Shown: one piece after another, positions 14,268 to 22,845 of the stretch
Layout: the number at the start of each line of letters is the position of its first letter
How positions within the stretch are numbered: the first letter of the stretch is position 1
From: Sphingomonas sp. dw_22
Lineage (GTDB): Bacteria; Pseudomonadota; Alphaproteobacteria; Sphingomonadales; Sphingomonadaceae
Direction: 5' to 3'
Length of the DNA: 41,719 bases
Assembly: GCF_018449795.1 (NCBI RefSeq)
Contig: NZ_JAAVVE010000039.1
Location: forward strand, 1 to 41,719
Position numbers and translations under genes: made by a program
The notes under the pieces: model-generated
Told to the model about the DNA's origin: nothing
The model's input: the letters and a program-made list of their open reading frames with translations, nothing else
The model's database searches: none

Positions 14268-15398
14268 ATGACGCGGCTGGCGCTTGCCCTGGCGATGGCG
14301 ATCGGGCTCGGCGCCTGCATCCCGGCCGGGTCGCCGCCCACCGGTTATGAATCCGCGCCTGCACCCGCTCGACCCAAGCCGCAGCCCCCGCAACGGCGCG
14401 AGCCTGCACAGGCACGGCCCCAGCCTTCGCGTCCGCAACAGCCTCCCGCCCAGCGGACCCCGCTGCCCGAACAGGACGTGCGCGTCCTCCCTGCCCCGCC
14501 CCAGTCCTGGGAGGCCCGCCCCGTCGCCGCCGATGCGCGCCCGGTTTCGGCGGGCACCTACCTGGCCCGGCCCGGCGACACGCTGCGCAGCATCGCCGAC
14601 AAGACCGGTGCGGGCTCCGAAGCGATCGCCCGCGCCAATAATCTGGTCGCGCCCTATGTCGTTTTCCCGGGCCAGAAGCTGACGATCCCCGGCGGCCGCT
14701 ATCACCTGGTCCGCGCCGGCGAGAGCGGCATCGCCATCGCCCGCGCCTATGGCATCGAATGGTCGCGCGTCATCGCCGCCAATGCGCTGGCCGAACCCTA
14801 TATCCTGCGTACCGGCCAGCGGCTGCTGATCCCTTCGTCGTCGTCCTCGCCCAGCCAGAGCCGCGAGGAGCGCGCCGCTGCCTTCCATATCGATATCGAC
14901 GATCTGCTGACCGGCAGCCAGCCCGCGCTCGCCCGCACGGAAAGGCCCGCCAGGCCCAGCGCCTCGCCCAGCCGCGTCCTGCCGTCCACCGCGGCGGTCG
15001 CCCCGCCGCCGCGCCTCGTCGGCCAGTTCGCCTGGCCGGTACGCGGGCAGGTGGTGAAGCGCTTCGGCGCCGGCGCCAGCGGCGAGCGCAACGACGGCAT
15101 CAAGATCGCGGTGCCCCGCACGACGCCCGTGCTCGCCGCCGCCGATGGCGTCGTCGCCTATGTCGGCAGCGACGTGCCGGCGCTGGGCGGTCTCGTCATC
15201 CTGCGCCACGGCAATGGCTGGACCAGCGTCTATGGCCATGCCAGCCAGTTGCTCGTCCAGCGCGGCCAATCGGTGAAAAAGGGGCAGAAGATCGCTCTTT
15301 CGGGCAGCACCGGCTTCGCCGACCGCCCCGAACTGCATTTCGAGATCCGCAAGGGCCGCGTCCCGGTCGATCCGACCACGCAACTACCGCCACGCTGA
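14268..15398 (+). CDS. nlpD: NlpD-like LysM/M23 lipoprotein (probable amidase activator)
   Basis: The 376-residue product starts with a lipoprotein signal (MTRLALALAMAIGLGAC, lipidated at Cys17). A Pro/Gln-rich linker, two LysM domains (about residues 98-141 and 145-189, peptidoglycan binding) and a C-terminal M23/LytM domain (about 256-372) follow. The M23 metal site is degenerate: where active enzymes have H-x3-D the sequence is NDGIK (N275, K279), although H324 (YGHAS) and H357 (LHFEIR) remain. This matches NlpD/EnvC-type activators of cell-division amidases and argues against peptidase activity. The ATG at 14268 is chosen for the GGGGGAGG just upstream and the signal; a GTG at 14244 overlapping the surE stop would add eight charged residues. 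Confidence 0.9.
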   Translation: MTRLALALAMAIGLGACIPAGSPPTGYESAPAPARPKPQPPQRREPAQARPQPSRPQQPPAQRTPLPEQDVRVLPAPPQSWEARPVAADARPVSAGTYLARPGDTLRSIADKTGAGSEAIARANNLVAPYVVFPGQKLTIPGGRYHLVRAGESGIAIARAYGIEWSRVIAANALAEPYILRTGQRLLIPSSSSSPSQSREERAAAFHIDIDDLLTGSQPALARTERPARPSASPSRVLPSTAAVAPPPRLVGQFAWPVRGQVVKRFGAGASGERNDGIKIAVPRTTPVLAAADGVVAYVGSDVPALGGLVILRHGNGWTSVYGHASQLLVQRGQSVKKGQKIALSGSTGFADRPELHFEIRKGRVPVDPTTQLPPR

Positions 15399-15450
15399 TG
15401 TTCGAGCGCCTGCTCCCGATCCTGCCAGCCTCAAATTCGATTGATTGAAT

Positions 15451-15538
15451 CGTCCTGCTGAACTTGTTTCAGCATCCAAGCTCGCTTCAGACGATATCGC
15501 CCGTGGCACGTTGGGCCTGAAACAAGTTCAGGGCGACG
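15451..15538. repeat. Family C palindromic repeat (single copy)
   Basis: CTGAACTTGTTTCAG (15458-15472) recurs in inverted orientation at 15517-15531 within flanks CGTC.../...GACG. Each unit is itself nearly palindromic (CTGAA...TTCAG). It lies between the convergent NlpD-like and acetyltransferase genes and could form a bidirectional terminator-like hairpin. Only one copy is in the window; I associate this kind of sequence with dispersed repeats in sphingomonad genomes, but cannot confirm that here. Confidence 0.75.
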
Positions 15539-15569
15539 TGCTAAGGCCAACGCCGGTCGAACTTCGCCT

Positions 15570-16079
15570 CTAGAACTGCACCTCAAGCTGCACGAGCGTC
15601 GCGTCGCCCTCCACCGGCCGCGCGGCGAAACCCATCTCGCGCTCCAGCTCGATCGCCGAGTGATTCTCGCGGCTTTCAATCGAGAGCAGCTTCTTCACGC
15701 CGCGGTCCCGGGCGATGCCCGCCAGGAATTCGAGCAGCGTCCAGCCGATCCCCTGCCCCTTGCGATCCGCCCGGATCGAGATCGCGACCTCCGCGGCGTG
15801 CATCGCCTTGTCGCAGGCGAGCATCCCCGTCGCCACCAGCTTGCCGTCGGCAAAGGCCAGGAAGCTCTCGGTCTGCCAATGATCGACATGGGTCATCGCA
15901 TCGACCTGATCGCTCGAAACATGCTCGCACGCGCTGAGGAAGCGAAAGCGCCGGTCGTCCGGCGAAACCGCGTCGAACAGGTCGTGCAGCAGCGCGTCGT
16001 CGTCCGGCGTCGCCGGGCGAACCTCGATCGAAAGGCCCGAGCGCGTGGTCAGCCGGACGGGAGCGGAAAGCGATGTCAT
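15570..16079 (-). CDS. GNAT family N-acetyltransferase
   Basis: The 169-residue product is a GCN5-related acetyltransferase. The acetyl-CoA-binding segment is [20 protein letters not shown] (R-x-x-G-x-G), preceded by [13 protein letters not shown], and followed by the C-terminal [12 protein letters not shown] typical of the fold. It resembles the GNAT domain fused to acyl-CoA synthetases or protein acetyltransferases ([10 protein letters not shown]) more than antibiotic acetyltransferases. The substrate is unknown. The ATG at 16079 has AAGGAGA eight bases upstream, which decides it against longer in-frame starts. It is divergent from rimO, with 127 bases between them. Confidence 0.9.
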   Translation of the reverse strand: MTSLSAPVRLTTRSGLSIEVRPATPDDDALLHDLFDAVSPDDRRFRFLSACEHVSSDQVDAMTHVDHWQTESFLAFADGKLVATGMLACDKAMHAAEVAISIRADRKGQGIGWTLLEFLAGIARDRGVKKLLSIESRENHSAIELEREMGFAARPVEGDATLVQLEVQF

Positions 16080-16206
16080 CCTGCAATCTCCTTCTGCGCG
16101 CCCCTCTAGCGCAGCCGCGAGCCGCGTCGGATTGGTAATTCCCCCAATCCCCCGTGCGCGCCCCGACTCGCTTTTTCGGCGAAAGTCCCTATGTCGCCCG
16201 CCAATC

Positions 16207-17535
16207 ATGGCAACCAAACTCCCCGAGGCGCCCCGCGTGGGCATGGTGTCGCTCGGCTGTCCCAAGAACCTGGTCGACAGCGAGCGGATCCTCACCAAGC
16301 TCCGCTCGGACGGCTATGCGATGTCGCCCGACTATGCCGGCGCCGACGTCGTGCTGGTCAACACCTGCGGCTTCCTCGATTCAGCCAAGGAAGAGAGCCT
16401 GGAAGCGATCGGCGAGGCGATCGCCGAGAATGGCCGCGTCATCGTCACCGGCTGCATGGGCAAGGAGGCGGAGGTCATCCGCGCCCGTTTCCCCAACGTC
16501 CTCGCCGTCACCGGCGCGCATCAATATGAGGAAGTCGTCGGCGCGGTCCACGAGGCAGCGCCGATGCCGCCCAGCGCCTTTCTCAACCTGGTGCCCGAAA
16601 GCGGCCTGAAGCTCACCCCGCGCCACTACAGCTATCTGAAGATCTCCGAAGGCTGCAACCATCGCTGCGCCTTCTGCATCATCCCGAGCCTGCGTGGCGA
16701 TCTGGTCAGCCGCCGCCCGGATGCGATCCTGCGCGAGGCCGAGAAGCTGGTCGAGGCGGGCACCAAGGAACTGCTGGTCATCAGCCAGGACACCTCGGCT
16801 TACGGCGTGGACATCCGCAAGCAGCCGCGCATGTGGAAGGGGCAGGAGATCGTCCCCCACATGACCGATCTCGCCCGCGAGCTCGGCAGGATCGCGCCCT
16901 GGGTCCGGCTCCACTATGTCTATCCCTACCCTCATGTCGACCAGGTCATCCCGCTGATGGCCGAGGGGCTGGTGCTCCCCTATCTCGACATCCCCTTCCA
17001 GCACGCCAGCCCCTCGGTGCTGCGCGCGATGAAGCGCCCGGCCAACGAGGCCAAGGTGCTGGAACGCCTCAAGAGCTGGCGTGCGATCGCCCCGGACATC
17101 ACGATCCGCTCGACCTTCGTCGTCGGCTTCCCCGGCGAGACCGAAGACGATTTCCAATATCTCCTCGACTGGCTCGACGAAGCCCAGCTCGACCGCGTCG
17201 GGGCCTTCCGCTTCGAGCCCGTCGAGGGCGCCTCCGCCAACGACCTGCCCGGCGCCGTGCCCGAGGAAGTCAAGGAAGAGCGCTACGCCCGCATCATGGA
17301 GAAGACCGCGGCGATCTCCGCCGCCAAGCTCCAGGCCAAGATCGGCCGCACGCTGGAGGTGATTGTCGACGCGGTGGACGGCGAAGGCGCCACCGGCCGC
17401 TCCCAGGCCGACGCGCCCGAGATCGACGGCGAGGTCTTCCTGCGCGACGCCGGCCATCTCACGCAGGGCGACATCGTCAAGGTCGAGATCGAGGACGCCG
17501 ACGAACATGATCTCTACGGCGTGCCGCTAGCCTGA
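16207..17535 (+). CDS. rimO: Ribosomal protein uS12 methylthiotransferase RimO
   Basis: The 442-residue product methylthiolates an aspartate of ribosomal protein S12. The N-terminal UPF0004 domain carries its three cluster cysteines (C18 in SLGCPKN, C54 in NTCGF, C83 in GCMGK). The radical-SAM core has C150-x3-C154-x2-C157 (GCNHRCAFC), and the C-terminus is a TRAM domain. [11 protein letters not shown] and [12 protein letters not shown] favour RimO over MiaB. The length equals that of E. coli RimO. The ATG at 16207 is preferred over an in-frame GTG-initiated extension at 16045 that overlaps the divergent acetyltransferase gene. A family B repeat begins three bases after the stop. Confidence 0.96.
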   Translation: MATKLPEAPRVGMVSLGCPKNLVDSERILTKLRSDGYAMSPDYAGADVVLVNTCGFLDSAKEESLEAIGEAIAENGRVIVTGCMGKEAEVIRARFPNVLAVTGAHQYEEVVGAVHEAAPMPPSAFLNLVPESGLKLTPRHYSYLKISEGCNHRCAFCIIPSLRGDLVSRRPDAILREAEKLVEAGTKELLVISQDTSAYGVDIRKQPRMWKGQEIVPHMTDLARELGRIAPWVRLHYVYPYPHVDQVIPLMAEGLVLPYLDIPFQHASPSVLRAMKRPANEAKVLERLKSWRAIAPDITIRSTFVVGFPGETEDDFQYLLDWLDEAQLDRVGAFRFEPVEGASANDLPGAVPEEVKEERYARIMEKTAAISAAKLQAKIGRTLEVIVDAVDGEGATGRSQADAPEIDGEVFLRDAGHLTQGDIVKVEIEDADEHDLYGVPLA

Positions 17536-17537
17536 AT

Positions 17538-17624
17538 AATTCCTCCCCGGCACGGGGAGGGGGACCATCGCCCCTCCACCACGCCCTACGGGCGCGGTCC
17601 CCCTCCCCGTTCCGGGGAGGAATT
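17538..17624. repeat. Family B long inverted repeat, copy 2
   Basis: An 87-bp copy with 29-bp arms (17538-17566 and 17596-17624) that differ at one base (GGCACGG versus GAACGG complement). The interior is shorter than in the 13337 copy and retains CCCCTCCACCAC and a GCCC...GGGC hairpin. It starts three bases after the rimO stop and probably forms a strong mRNA hairpin there. Confidence 0.92.
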
Positions 17625-17745
17625 GGGGATGTCCCCCATGCCCGCACGCCATGTCCCCCCAAAGAAGCGGCAATGGCTTCTTGCCCGACGCCCGGTAAAC
17701 CTGAACAAGCGGCTGCACCGCAACCTTGTACGGGAACGCCATCAC

Positions 17746-19152
17746 GTGCCATCGCTCCGCACCGCCTTCGCAGCCGCCCTGCTCTTCACCGCCAGCCCTG
17801 CTCTCGCCCAGCAGCTCACCCCCGAACAGACCGCCCAGGTCGACAAGATCGTCGCCGATGCACTGTCTTCGTCCGGCGTCCCCTCCGCTTCGATCGCGAT
17901 CGTGCAGGGCGGCAGGATCGTCTACGCCAAGGCCTATGGCGACCAGGGACCGAACCTGAAGGGGCCGAGCGCCGACGCAAAGTACCAGATCGCATCGATC
18001 TCCAAGCAGTTCACCGCCGCCGCCCTCCTGCTGCTGGAGAACGAAGGCAAGCTCAGCCTGGACGACAAGGTCTCCAAATGGGTTCCCGACGTCACCGACG
18101 CCGGCCAGATCACGATCCGCCAGCTCCTCAGCCACACCGCCGGCATCCAGGATTACTGGCCCCAGGACTATAATTTCGCCGCGATGGAGCATCCGGTCAC
18201 GCCGCAGGAGATCGTCGATCGCTGGGCGAAGAAGCCGCTCGATTTCGCCCCCGGCACCGCCTGGCAATATTCGAACACGGGCTATGTCGTCGCCGGCATG
18301 ATCATCGAAAAGGCATCGGGCACGAAGCTGCTCGACTTCCTCGATGCGAAGATCTTCAAGCCGCTCGCCATGCACCCGATCGATCAGGACAAGGCGATCG
18401 GCAAGGGCTTCCCCCAAGGCACGCACCGCTTCGCGCTCGGCCCCGTCCGCTCCGCCAAGCCCGCCGCCGACGGCTGGCTCTGGGCCGCGGGCGAGCTGGC
18501 GATGTCGGCCAGCGATCTCGCGCGCTGGGACATCGCCCGGATCGATCGCGCCGTGCTCCCGCCCGAGGACTGGCAGGCGCAGGAAACCGAGATCAAGCTC
18601 ACCGACGGCGCCCTCACCCATTACGGCCTGGGCGTCTCGCTCGCCGATCGCGGCGGGCATCTGGAGGTGTCGCATGGCGGCGAGGCGGTCGGCTTCCTCT
18701 CCAGCAACGTCGTGATCCCGGACCAGCGCTTCGCCGTGGTCGCGCTGGTCAATGCCGATTTCGGCGGCGCGCAGGAGGAGATCACCGATGAGGTCGCCGA
18801 CCTGCTGGTCCCCGTGGATCGTGCGCCCGCCACGGCCTCCCTCGACCAGACCCGCGATGCGCTCGCCCGGAAAGTCTTCGACCAGCTCCGCGCCGGCACG
18901 CTCGACCGCTCGCTGCTCACCGAGGACGCGAACTATTATTTCGACGCCACCGCGACCGGCGACTATCGCAACAGCCTCTCCGCGCTCGGCGATCCGGTGA
19001 GCTTCGCGGCCATCGGCAAGGCCCGGCTGCGCGGCGGCTTCGTCAACCGCAACTATGTGATCCAGTACAAGGATCGCCGCCTCGTCGCGGTGACCTATGC
19101 GGAGGCCGGGGCGGACGGCAAGTTCGAGCAGTTCATCGTGATGCCGCGGTGA
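17746..19152 (+). CDS. Secreted serine hydrolase, beta-lactamase/penicillin-binding family
   Basis: The 468-residue product has a signal peptide (LRTAFAAALLFTASPALA, cleaved near residue 21) and a class C-type beta-lactamase/esterase fold. The catalytic motifs are S84-I-S-K87 (SxxK), Y175-S-N177 (YxN) and H310-G-G312 (replacing KTG). This pattern is typical of the broad family that includes esterases, D-aminopeptidases and PBP-like proteins, so resistance to beta-lactams cannot be inferred. A C-terminal domain of about 110 residues follows (from LDQTRDALARKVFDQL). The GTG at 17746 is chosen because the signal peptide begins there; earlier in-frame starts read through the repeat. The next gene starts two bases after its stop. 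Confidence 0.88.
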   Translation: MPSLRTAFAAALLFTASPALAQQLTPEQTAQVDKIVADALSSSGVPSASIAIVQGGRIVYAKAYGDQGPNLKGPSADAKYQIASISKQFTAAALLLLENEGKLSLDDKVSKWVPDVTDAGQITIRQLLSHTAGIQDYWPQDYNFAAMEHPVTPQEIVDRWAKKPLDFAPGTAWQYSNTGYVVAGMIIEKASGTKLLDFLDAKIFKPLAMHPIDQDKAIGKGFPQGTHRFALGPVRSAKPAADGWLWAAGELAMSASDLARWDIARIDRAVLPPEDWQAQETEIKLTDGALTHYGLGVSLADRGGHLEVSHGGEAVGFLSSNVVIPDQRFAVVALVNADFGGAQEEITDEVADLLVPVDRAPATASLDQTRDALARKVFDQLRAGTLDRSLLTEDANYYFDATATGDYRNSLSALGDPVSFAAIGKARLRGGFVNRNYVIQYKDRRLVAVTYAEAGADGKFEQFIVMPR

Positions 19153-19154
19153 AG

Positions 19155-20069
19155 ATGAAGCCCGTCGTCCTCGCCGCAGCAACCGCCTGGCTCGCGCTTT
19201 CGGGCGCCAGCGCGCCCGATCGCGCCACCGTGACGCGCGTGAACCCGATGACGGTGCAGGACGACGATTTCGCGCGCCACCGCGATCCCGCCGAATGGCG
19301 CGGGCTCGCGGTGAGCCGCATCGAGTTCCGCGAGGAACGCGCCCAATGGCGGCTCTGGCGCATCGTCAACACCCGCCACCGGACGGGACCGCTGTTCTTC
19401 GTGCCCCATGACAATGAGAATGCCGGGTTCGAAGCGGCGCTGGTGCTGGTCCGCAAATATGGCGGCACGCTGGTCGCGGTCGATTCCGGCGTCGCGCCCG
19501 ATGCCGACGGGGTGCGGATGAACCGCGCGGTCGATTACGGCAAGCCGATCGACCCCAACCGCAATTTCGACAGCGCCCTGCCCGGCTATGCCCGCCGCAT
19601 CCTCGCCAATCTCCACGGCGGCCCGGTCATCGCGCTCCACACCAATGCCAAGGGCTTCGAGACTGCCGATTCGAAGTGCAACAAGGGCGATCCCGAGGGC
19701 AGCGGCGTCATCTCGATCCGCTTCTGCGACGACACGCTGATCCCCAGCCCCTCGCAGCGCCGCGACTATCCGTTCGACGACGACGACACCGTCGCCTTCG
19801 CCACCTTCCTCTCCAAGGGCACGGCCAGCGACGCCTTCTGCCGCGACCAGATGGTCGGCGCCGATTACAATGTAGTGCAGGAACGCGTGCTGACCAGCGA
19901 CGGCTCGCTATCCAACTATGCCGTGCTCCACCACCTCGCCTATCTCAACTTCGAGACGCTCGATCGCGGCCTCGATCCCGCCGAGCTGGCCCTGGCCCGC
20001 GACCGCCTGCTCTACATGGCCGAGCACGCGATCGCGATGTGCGCCCCGCAGGTGAAGCCGATCCGCTAG
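19155..20069 (+). CDS. Secreted protein with M14-like zinc-peptidase motifs
   Basis: I do not recognise a named family. The 304-residue product has a signal peptide (about residues 1-20, ending ALSGASA). It then shows a motif order reminiscent of M14 carboxypeptidases or aspartoacylases: H85-D-N-E88 (H-x2-E), N135-R136 in DPNRNFD, and H162 in IALHTNAKG. Four cysteines (for example in SKCNKGD and RFCDD) could form disulfides. If functional it would hydrolyse a peptide or amide in the periplasm. The gene follows the serine hydrolase gene immediately and is probably in the same operon. ATG at 19155 is preferred to the GTG at 19149 that overlaps the previous stop; the difference is two residues. 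Confidence 0.7.
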   Translation: MKPVVLAAATAWLALSGASAPDRATVTRVNPMTVQDDDFARHRDPAEWRGLAVSRIEFREERAQWRLWRIVNTRHRTGPLFFVPHDNENAGFEAALVLVRKYGGTLVAVDSGVAPDADGVRMNRAVDYGKPIDPNRNFDSALPGYARRILANLHGGPVIALHTNAKGFETADSKCNKGDPEGSGVISIRFCDDTLIPSPSQRRDYPFDDDDTVAFATFLSKGTASDAFCRDQMVGADYNVVQERVLTSDGSLSNYAVLHHLAYLNFETLDRGLDPAELALARDRLLYMAEHAIAMCAPQVKPIR

Positions 20070-20093
20070 GCGTGAGGGCCCTGGAGCCGCCCC

Positions 20094-20181
20094 GTCACCC
20101 CGGCCGCGGTGCCGGGGTCCACTCGTCCTCCAGCGGCTCTCCCAGCATCCCGGTGGACCCCGGCACTTCGGCCGGGGTGAC
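20094..20181. repeat. Family A long inverted repeat, copy 2
   Basis: An 88-bp copy of the element at 4573 with a shorter spacer. The right arm (20156-20181) is identical to that of copy 1; the left arm (20094-20119) has GCGG in the arm loop instead of GAAG. CCAGCGGCTCTCCCAGCATCC is shared with copy 1. It begins 25 bases after the stop of the M14-like gene. Confidence 0.92.
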
Positions 20182-20319
20182 GAAGGAAGGACGATCGCCC
20201 CTGGAAGGGAAGGAAACGCGGAATGGCGATCCATCCCGGCGCCCCGGTTCGACACGCTCCATGAATTTCCTCGCAACTCCGGGCTAGGCGCGGCGCGTCT
20301 CGCACCCTAGATCACCCCC

Positions 20320-21714
20320 ATGCCCGATATCTCCACACGCATTCAGCTCGATCGCGGCCAGTCCGCGCACACCATCCACCTGATCGACGCCAAGGGCTTC
20401 GACGCCTGGCTCGCAGCACAGCCGCCGCGCCACCGCGCCGCCGCCGCCGCGCAGAAGCTCGCCCCCAGCGCCTATTCGAGCGCGATTCTGCCCGGCGACG
20501 GCCCGGAGGACTGGTCGGTCGTCACCGTCGTCGCCAATGTCGAGCGGCTGGGCCCCTGGTGCCTGGCGAAGCTCGCCGAGACGCTGCCCGAGGGCAGCTA
20601 CCGCGTCGAGGGCCGCGAGCCCGGCAAGGCGCTCTATGGCTGGCTCGCCGCCCAGTACAAGTTCGGCCGCTACAAGAAGAAGGACGACAAGGCCCAGGGT
20701 CCGCGCATCCTGCTCTCCTCCGATCCAGTGAAGGTGGAGGAGGCGATCCGCCTCGCCAACGTCACCTTCAAGCTGCGCGACCGCATCAACACCGGCGCCA
20801 ACGATATGGGTCCGGCCGATCTCGAAGCCGCCGGTGCCGAGCTCGCCAAGACCTATGGCGCGACGTTCAGCGTGGTGAAGGGCGCCGAGCTCGAAAAGGG
20901 CTATGGCATGCTGTTCGCGGTCGGAAAGGCCGCCGGCAAGGGCCGCGAGCCGCGCCTGATCGAGATCGAATGGGGCAACCCCGATCATCCGCGCATCGCC
21001 ATCATCGGCAAGGGCGTCTGCTTCGATTCGGGCGGTCTCGACATCAAGCCCGCCTCGGGCATGCGGCTGATGAAGAAGGACATGGGCGGCGCCGCGCACG
21101 CCCTCGCCCTGGCCGAACTGGTCATGCAGAACCGCCTGCCGGTCCGCCTCCACATGCTGGTCCCCGCGGTCGAGAACTCGATCAACGGCGAGGCCGCGCG
21201 CCCCGGCGACGTGATGATCTCGCGCAAGGGGATCACGGTCGAGAACAGCAACACCGATGCCGAAGGCCGCCTGATCCTGGGCGACGCGCTCACCAAGGCG
21301 GGCGAGACCAGCCCCGAGCTGGTGTTCGATTTCGCCACCCTCACCGGCGCCGCCCGCGTCGCGCTGGGCGCCGATCTCCAGGCGCTGTTCGCCAATGACG
21401 ATACGCTGGCCGCCGAGATCCTCGCCGCCGGCGAGGCCGAGGCCGATCCGATCTGGCGCATGCCGCTCTACGATCCGTACAAGGATCTGCTGAAGTCGGA
21501 CGTCGCCGACATGGTCAACGCGGCCGAGGGTCCGTTCGGCGGCGCGATCACCGCCGCCTTGTTCCTCAAGGAATTCGTGCCCGAGGGCGCGCAATGGGCG
21601 CATCTCGACATCTTCTGCTGGAACGGCTCGCCCAAGCCCGGCCGTCCCAAGGGCGCCGAGGCCGTCAGCCTCCGCGCTGCGTGGAAAGTGCTCAAGGACC
21701 GCTACGCGGGCTAG
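20320..21714 (+). CDS. Leucyl aminopeptidase (M17 family)
   Basis: The 464-residue product is a cytosolic M17 metallo-aminopeptidase that removes N-terminal residues from peptides. The two-metal catalytic core is intact: KGVCFDSGGLDIKPASGM with the catalytic Lys, MKKDMGGAAH, ENSINGEAARPGDV, and the hallmark NTDAEGR followed by LILGDAL. The N-terminal domain is less conserved, as usual. The length is slightly short of E. coli PepA (503), close to the PepB-like forms common in alphaproteobacteria. The 3' end overlaps the convergent esterase-like gene by four bases. ATG at 20320 is the natural start. Confidence 0.94.
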   Translation: MPDISTRIQLDRGQSAHTIHLIDAKGFDAWLAAQPPRHRAAAAAQKLAPSAYSSAILPGDGPEDWSVVTVVANVERLGPWCLAKLAETLPEGSYRVEGREPGKALYGWLAAQYKFGRYKKKDDKAQGPRILLSSDPVKVEEAIRLANVTFKLRDRINTGANDMGPADLEAAGAELAKTYGATFSVVKGAELEKGYGMLFAVGKAAGKGREPRLIEIEWGNPDHPRIAIIGKGVCFDSGGLDIKPASGMRLMKKDMGGAAHALALAELVMQNRLPVRLHMLVPAVENSINGEAARPGDVMISRKGITVENSNTDAEGRLILGDALTKAGETSPELVFDFATLTGAARVALGADLQALFANDDTLAAEILAAGEAEADPIWRMPLYDPYKDLLKSDVADMVNAAEGPFGGAITAALFLKEFVPEGAQWAHLDIFCWNGSPKPGRPKGAEAVSLRAAWKVLKDRYAG

Positions 21715-22748
21715 AACACCAGCTTGCGGGCGAAGAAGGGCAGCATCTCGGTGTAGATGCGCCCGTCTTCGCCCCAGTGCCGGTCGCCCCAGCCGCCGCG
21801 ATATTCCTCGGCCTCATAGGGGATGCCGAACGCATCGAGCGTGCGCGTGAAGGCCTGGTTGGAGACGATATGGTCGGCGACCGTATCGCCGCGCCCCCAA
21901 TCGAACATGAAGCCGCGCAGCCGCTTCAGATTGTCGGCGTGGAGCGCAGCCTGGCGCTCCAGGAAGAAGCTCGCATTGAGCCGTTCGGCAAGGGCGGCAT
22001 CCACTTCGAGCCGCCCGTCGCGCAGCCGCGCCGGCGGCGCGAAGAACAGCGGCGGCCGCGCTGCATCCGGCAAGTGCGCCTGGAAGATCGACGTGAAGAT
22101 CAGCGAATAGCCGTCGCCGCGCAATGCGTCGATCGAGCCCGCGTCCTGCAGGAGCTGCCAGTTCGGCCGGGAGAACATGGTCTGCAATCCCGGGCCGGTG
22201 CCGATCGGGTGCAGCGCATAGACCGCGCCGAACGTCTCCGGGTGCCGCATCGCGATGCGGATCGCGCCGTGCCCGCCCATCCGGTCCCCGGCGATGCCGC
22301 GCGAATCCCGGCCCGCCAGCGTCCGGTAGCGCGCATCGACCCAGGGCACGAGCTCGCGCACCAGCATGTCCTCCCAATTCCCCGTGGCAGGCGAGTTGAC
22401 GTACCAGGAGCCGCCCGCCGGAGTGGTGAAATCAGCCGTCACCACGATCATTCCGCCGATCACGCCGCGCGCGACGGCGCGGTCGAACAATTCCTGCGCG
22501 GCGTGGTCGGCATAGGGCGCGCGGTCGTCCTCGAAGAAATTCGAGAGATAATAGATCGTCGGGAAGCGCCGGCCCTTCTCCGCATAGCCATCGGGCAGAT
22601 AGACGGTGACGCCGCGCACCGTGGGCAATCCGGCCGCGTTGCCCTTCAGGCTGGCGAAATCCACGCGGGCATGGTCGAGCGTCCCGGCAAGGGCCGCCCC
22701 CGGCCATAGCAGCGCGATCAGCATGCAGAGCAGAACACGGACGGACAT
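21711..22748 (-). CDS. Secreted esterase-fold protein lacking the nucleophile serine
   Basis: The 345-residue product has a signal peptide (MSVRVLLCMLIALLWPGAALA) and an alpha/beta-hydrolase domain of the putative-esterase (esterase D/feruloyl esterase-like) type: VTVYLPDGYAEKGRRFPTIYYL, NWEDMLVRELVPWVDARY, and a C-terminal histidine segment GGWGDRHWGE. At the nucleophile elbow, where the family has G-x-S-M-G-G, the sequence is G154-D-R156-M-G-G. Arg thus replaces Ser (codon CGG, reverse complement of 22281-22283). With the rest of the fold well preserved this may be a pseudoenzyme or use another chemistry. GGAGGAAG precedes the ATG at 22748. It is divergent from the drug exporter gene, 97 bases away. 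Confidence 0.82.
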   Translation of the reverse strand: MSVRVLLCMLIALLWPGAALAGTLDHARVDFASLKGNAAGLPTVRGVTVYLPDGYAEKGRRFPTIYYLSNFFEDDRAPYADHAAQELFDRAVARGVIGGMIVVTADFTTPAGGSWYVNSPATGNWEDMLVRELVPWVDARYRTLAGRDSRGIAGDRMGGHGAIRIAMRHPETFGAVYALHPIGTGPGLQTMFSRPNWQLLQDAGSIDALRGDGYSLIFTSIFQAHLPDAARPPLFFAPPARLRDGRLEVDAALAERLNASFFLERQAALHADNLKRLRGFMFDWGRGDTVADHIVSNQAFTRTLDAFGIPYEAEEYRGGWGDRHWGEDGRIYTEMLPFFARKLVF

Positions 22749-22845
22749 GGCTTCCTCCTCCCGGATCGCGCACCATCCTAAACCCGGAGCGGGTCCGGCA
22801 CCAAGCCGCCTCCTCGCACGGCGGGCGATCTGCTAGGCGGATGCG

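Noticed and set aside
17527..19182. 551-codon reverse-strand frame opposite the serine hydrolase gene.
   Set aside because: Open antisense frames are common in GC-rich genes; the forward product has a signal peptide and three catalytic motifs, the antisense product has no recognisable features.
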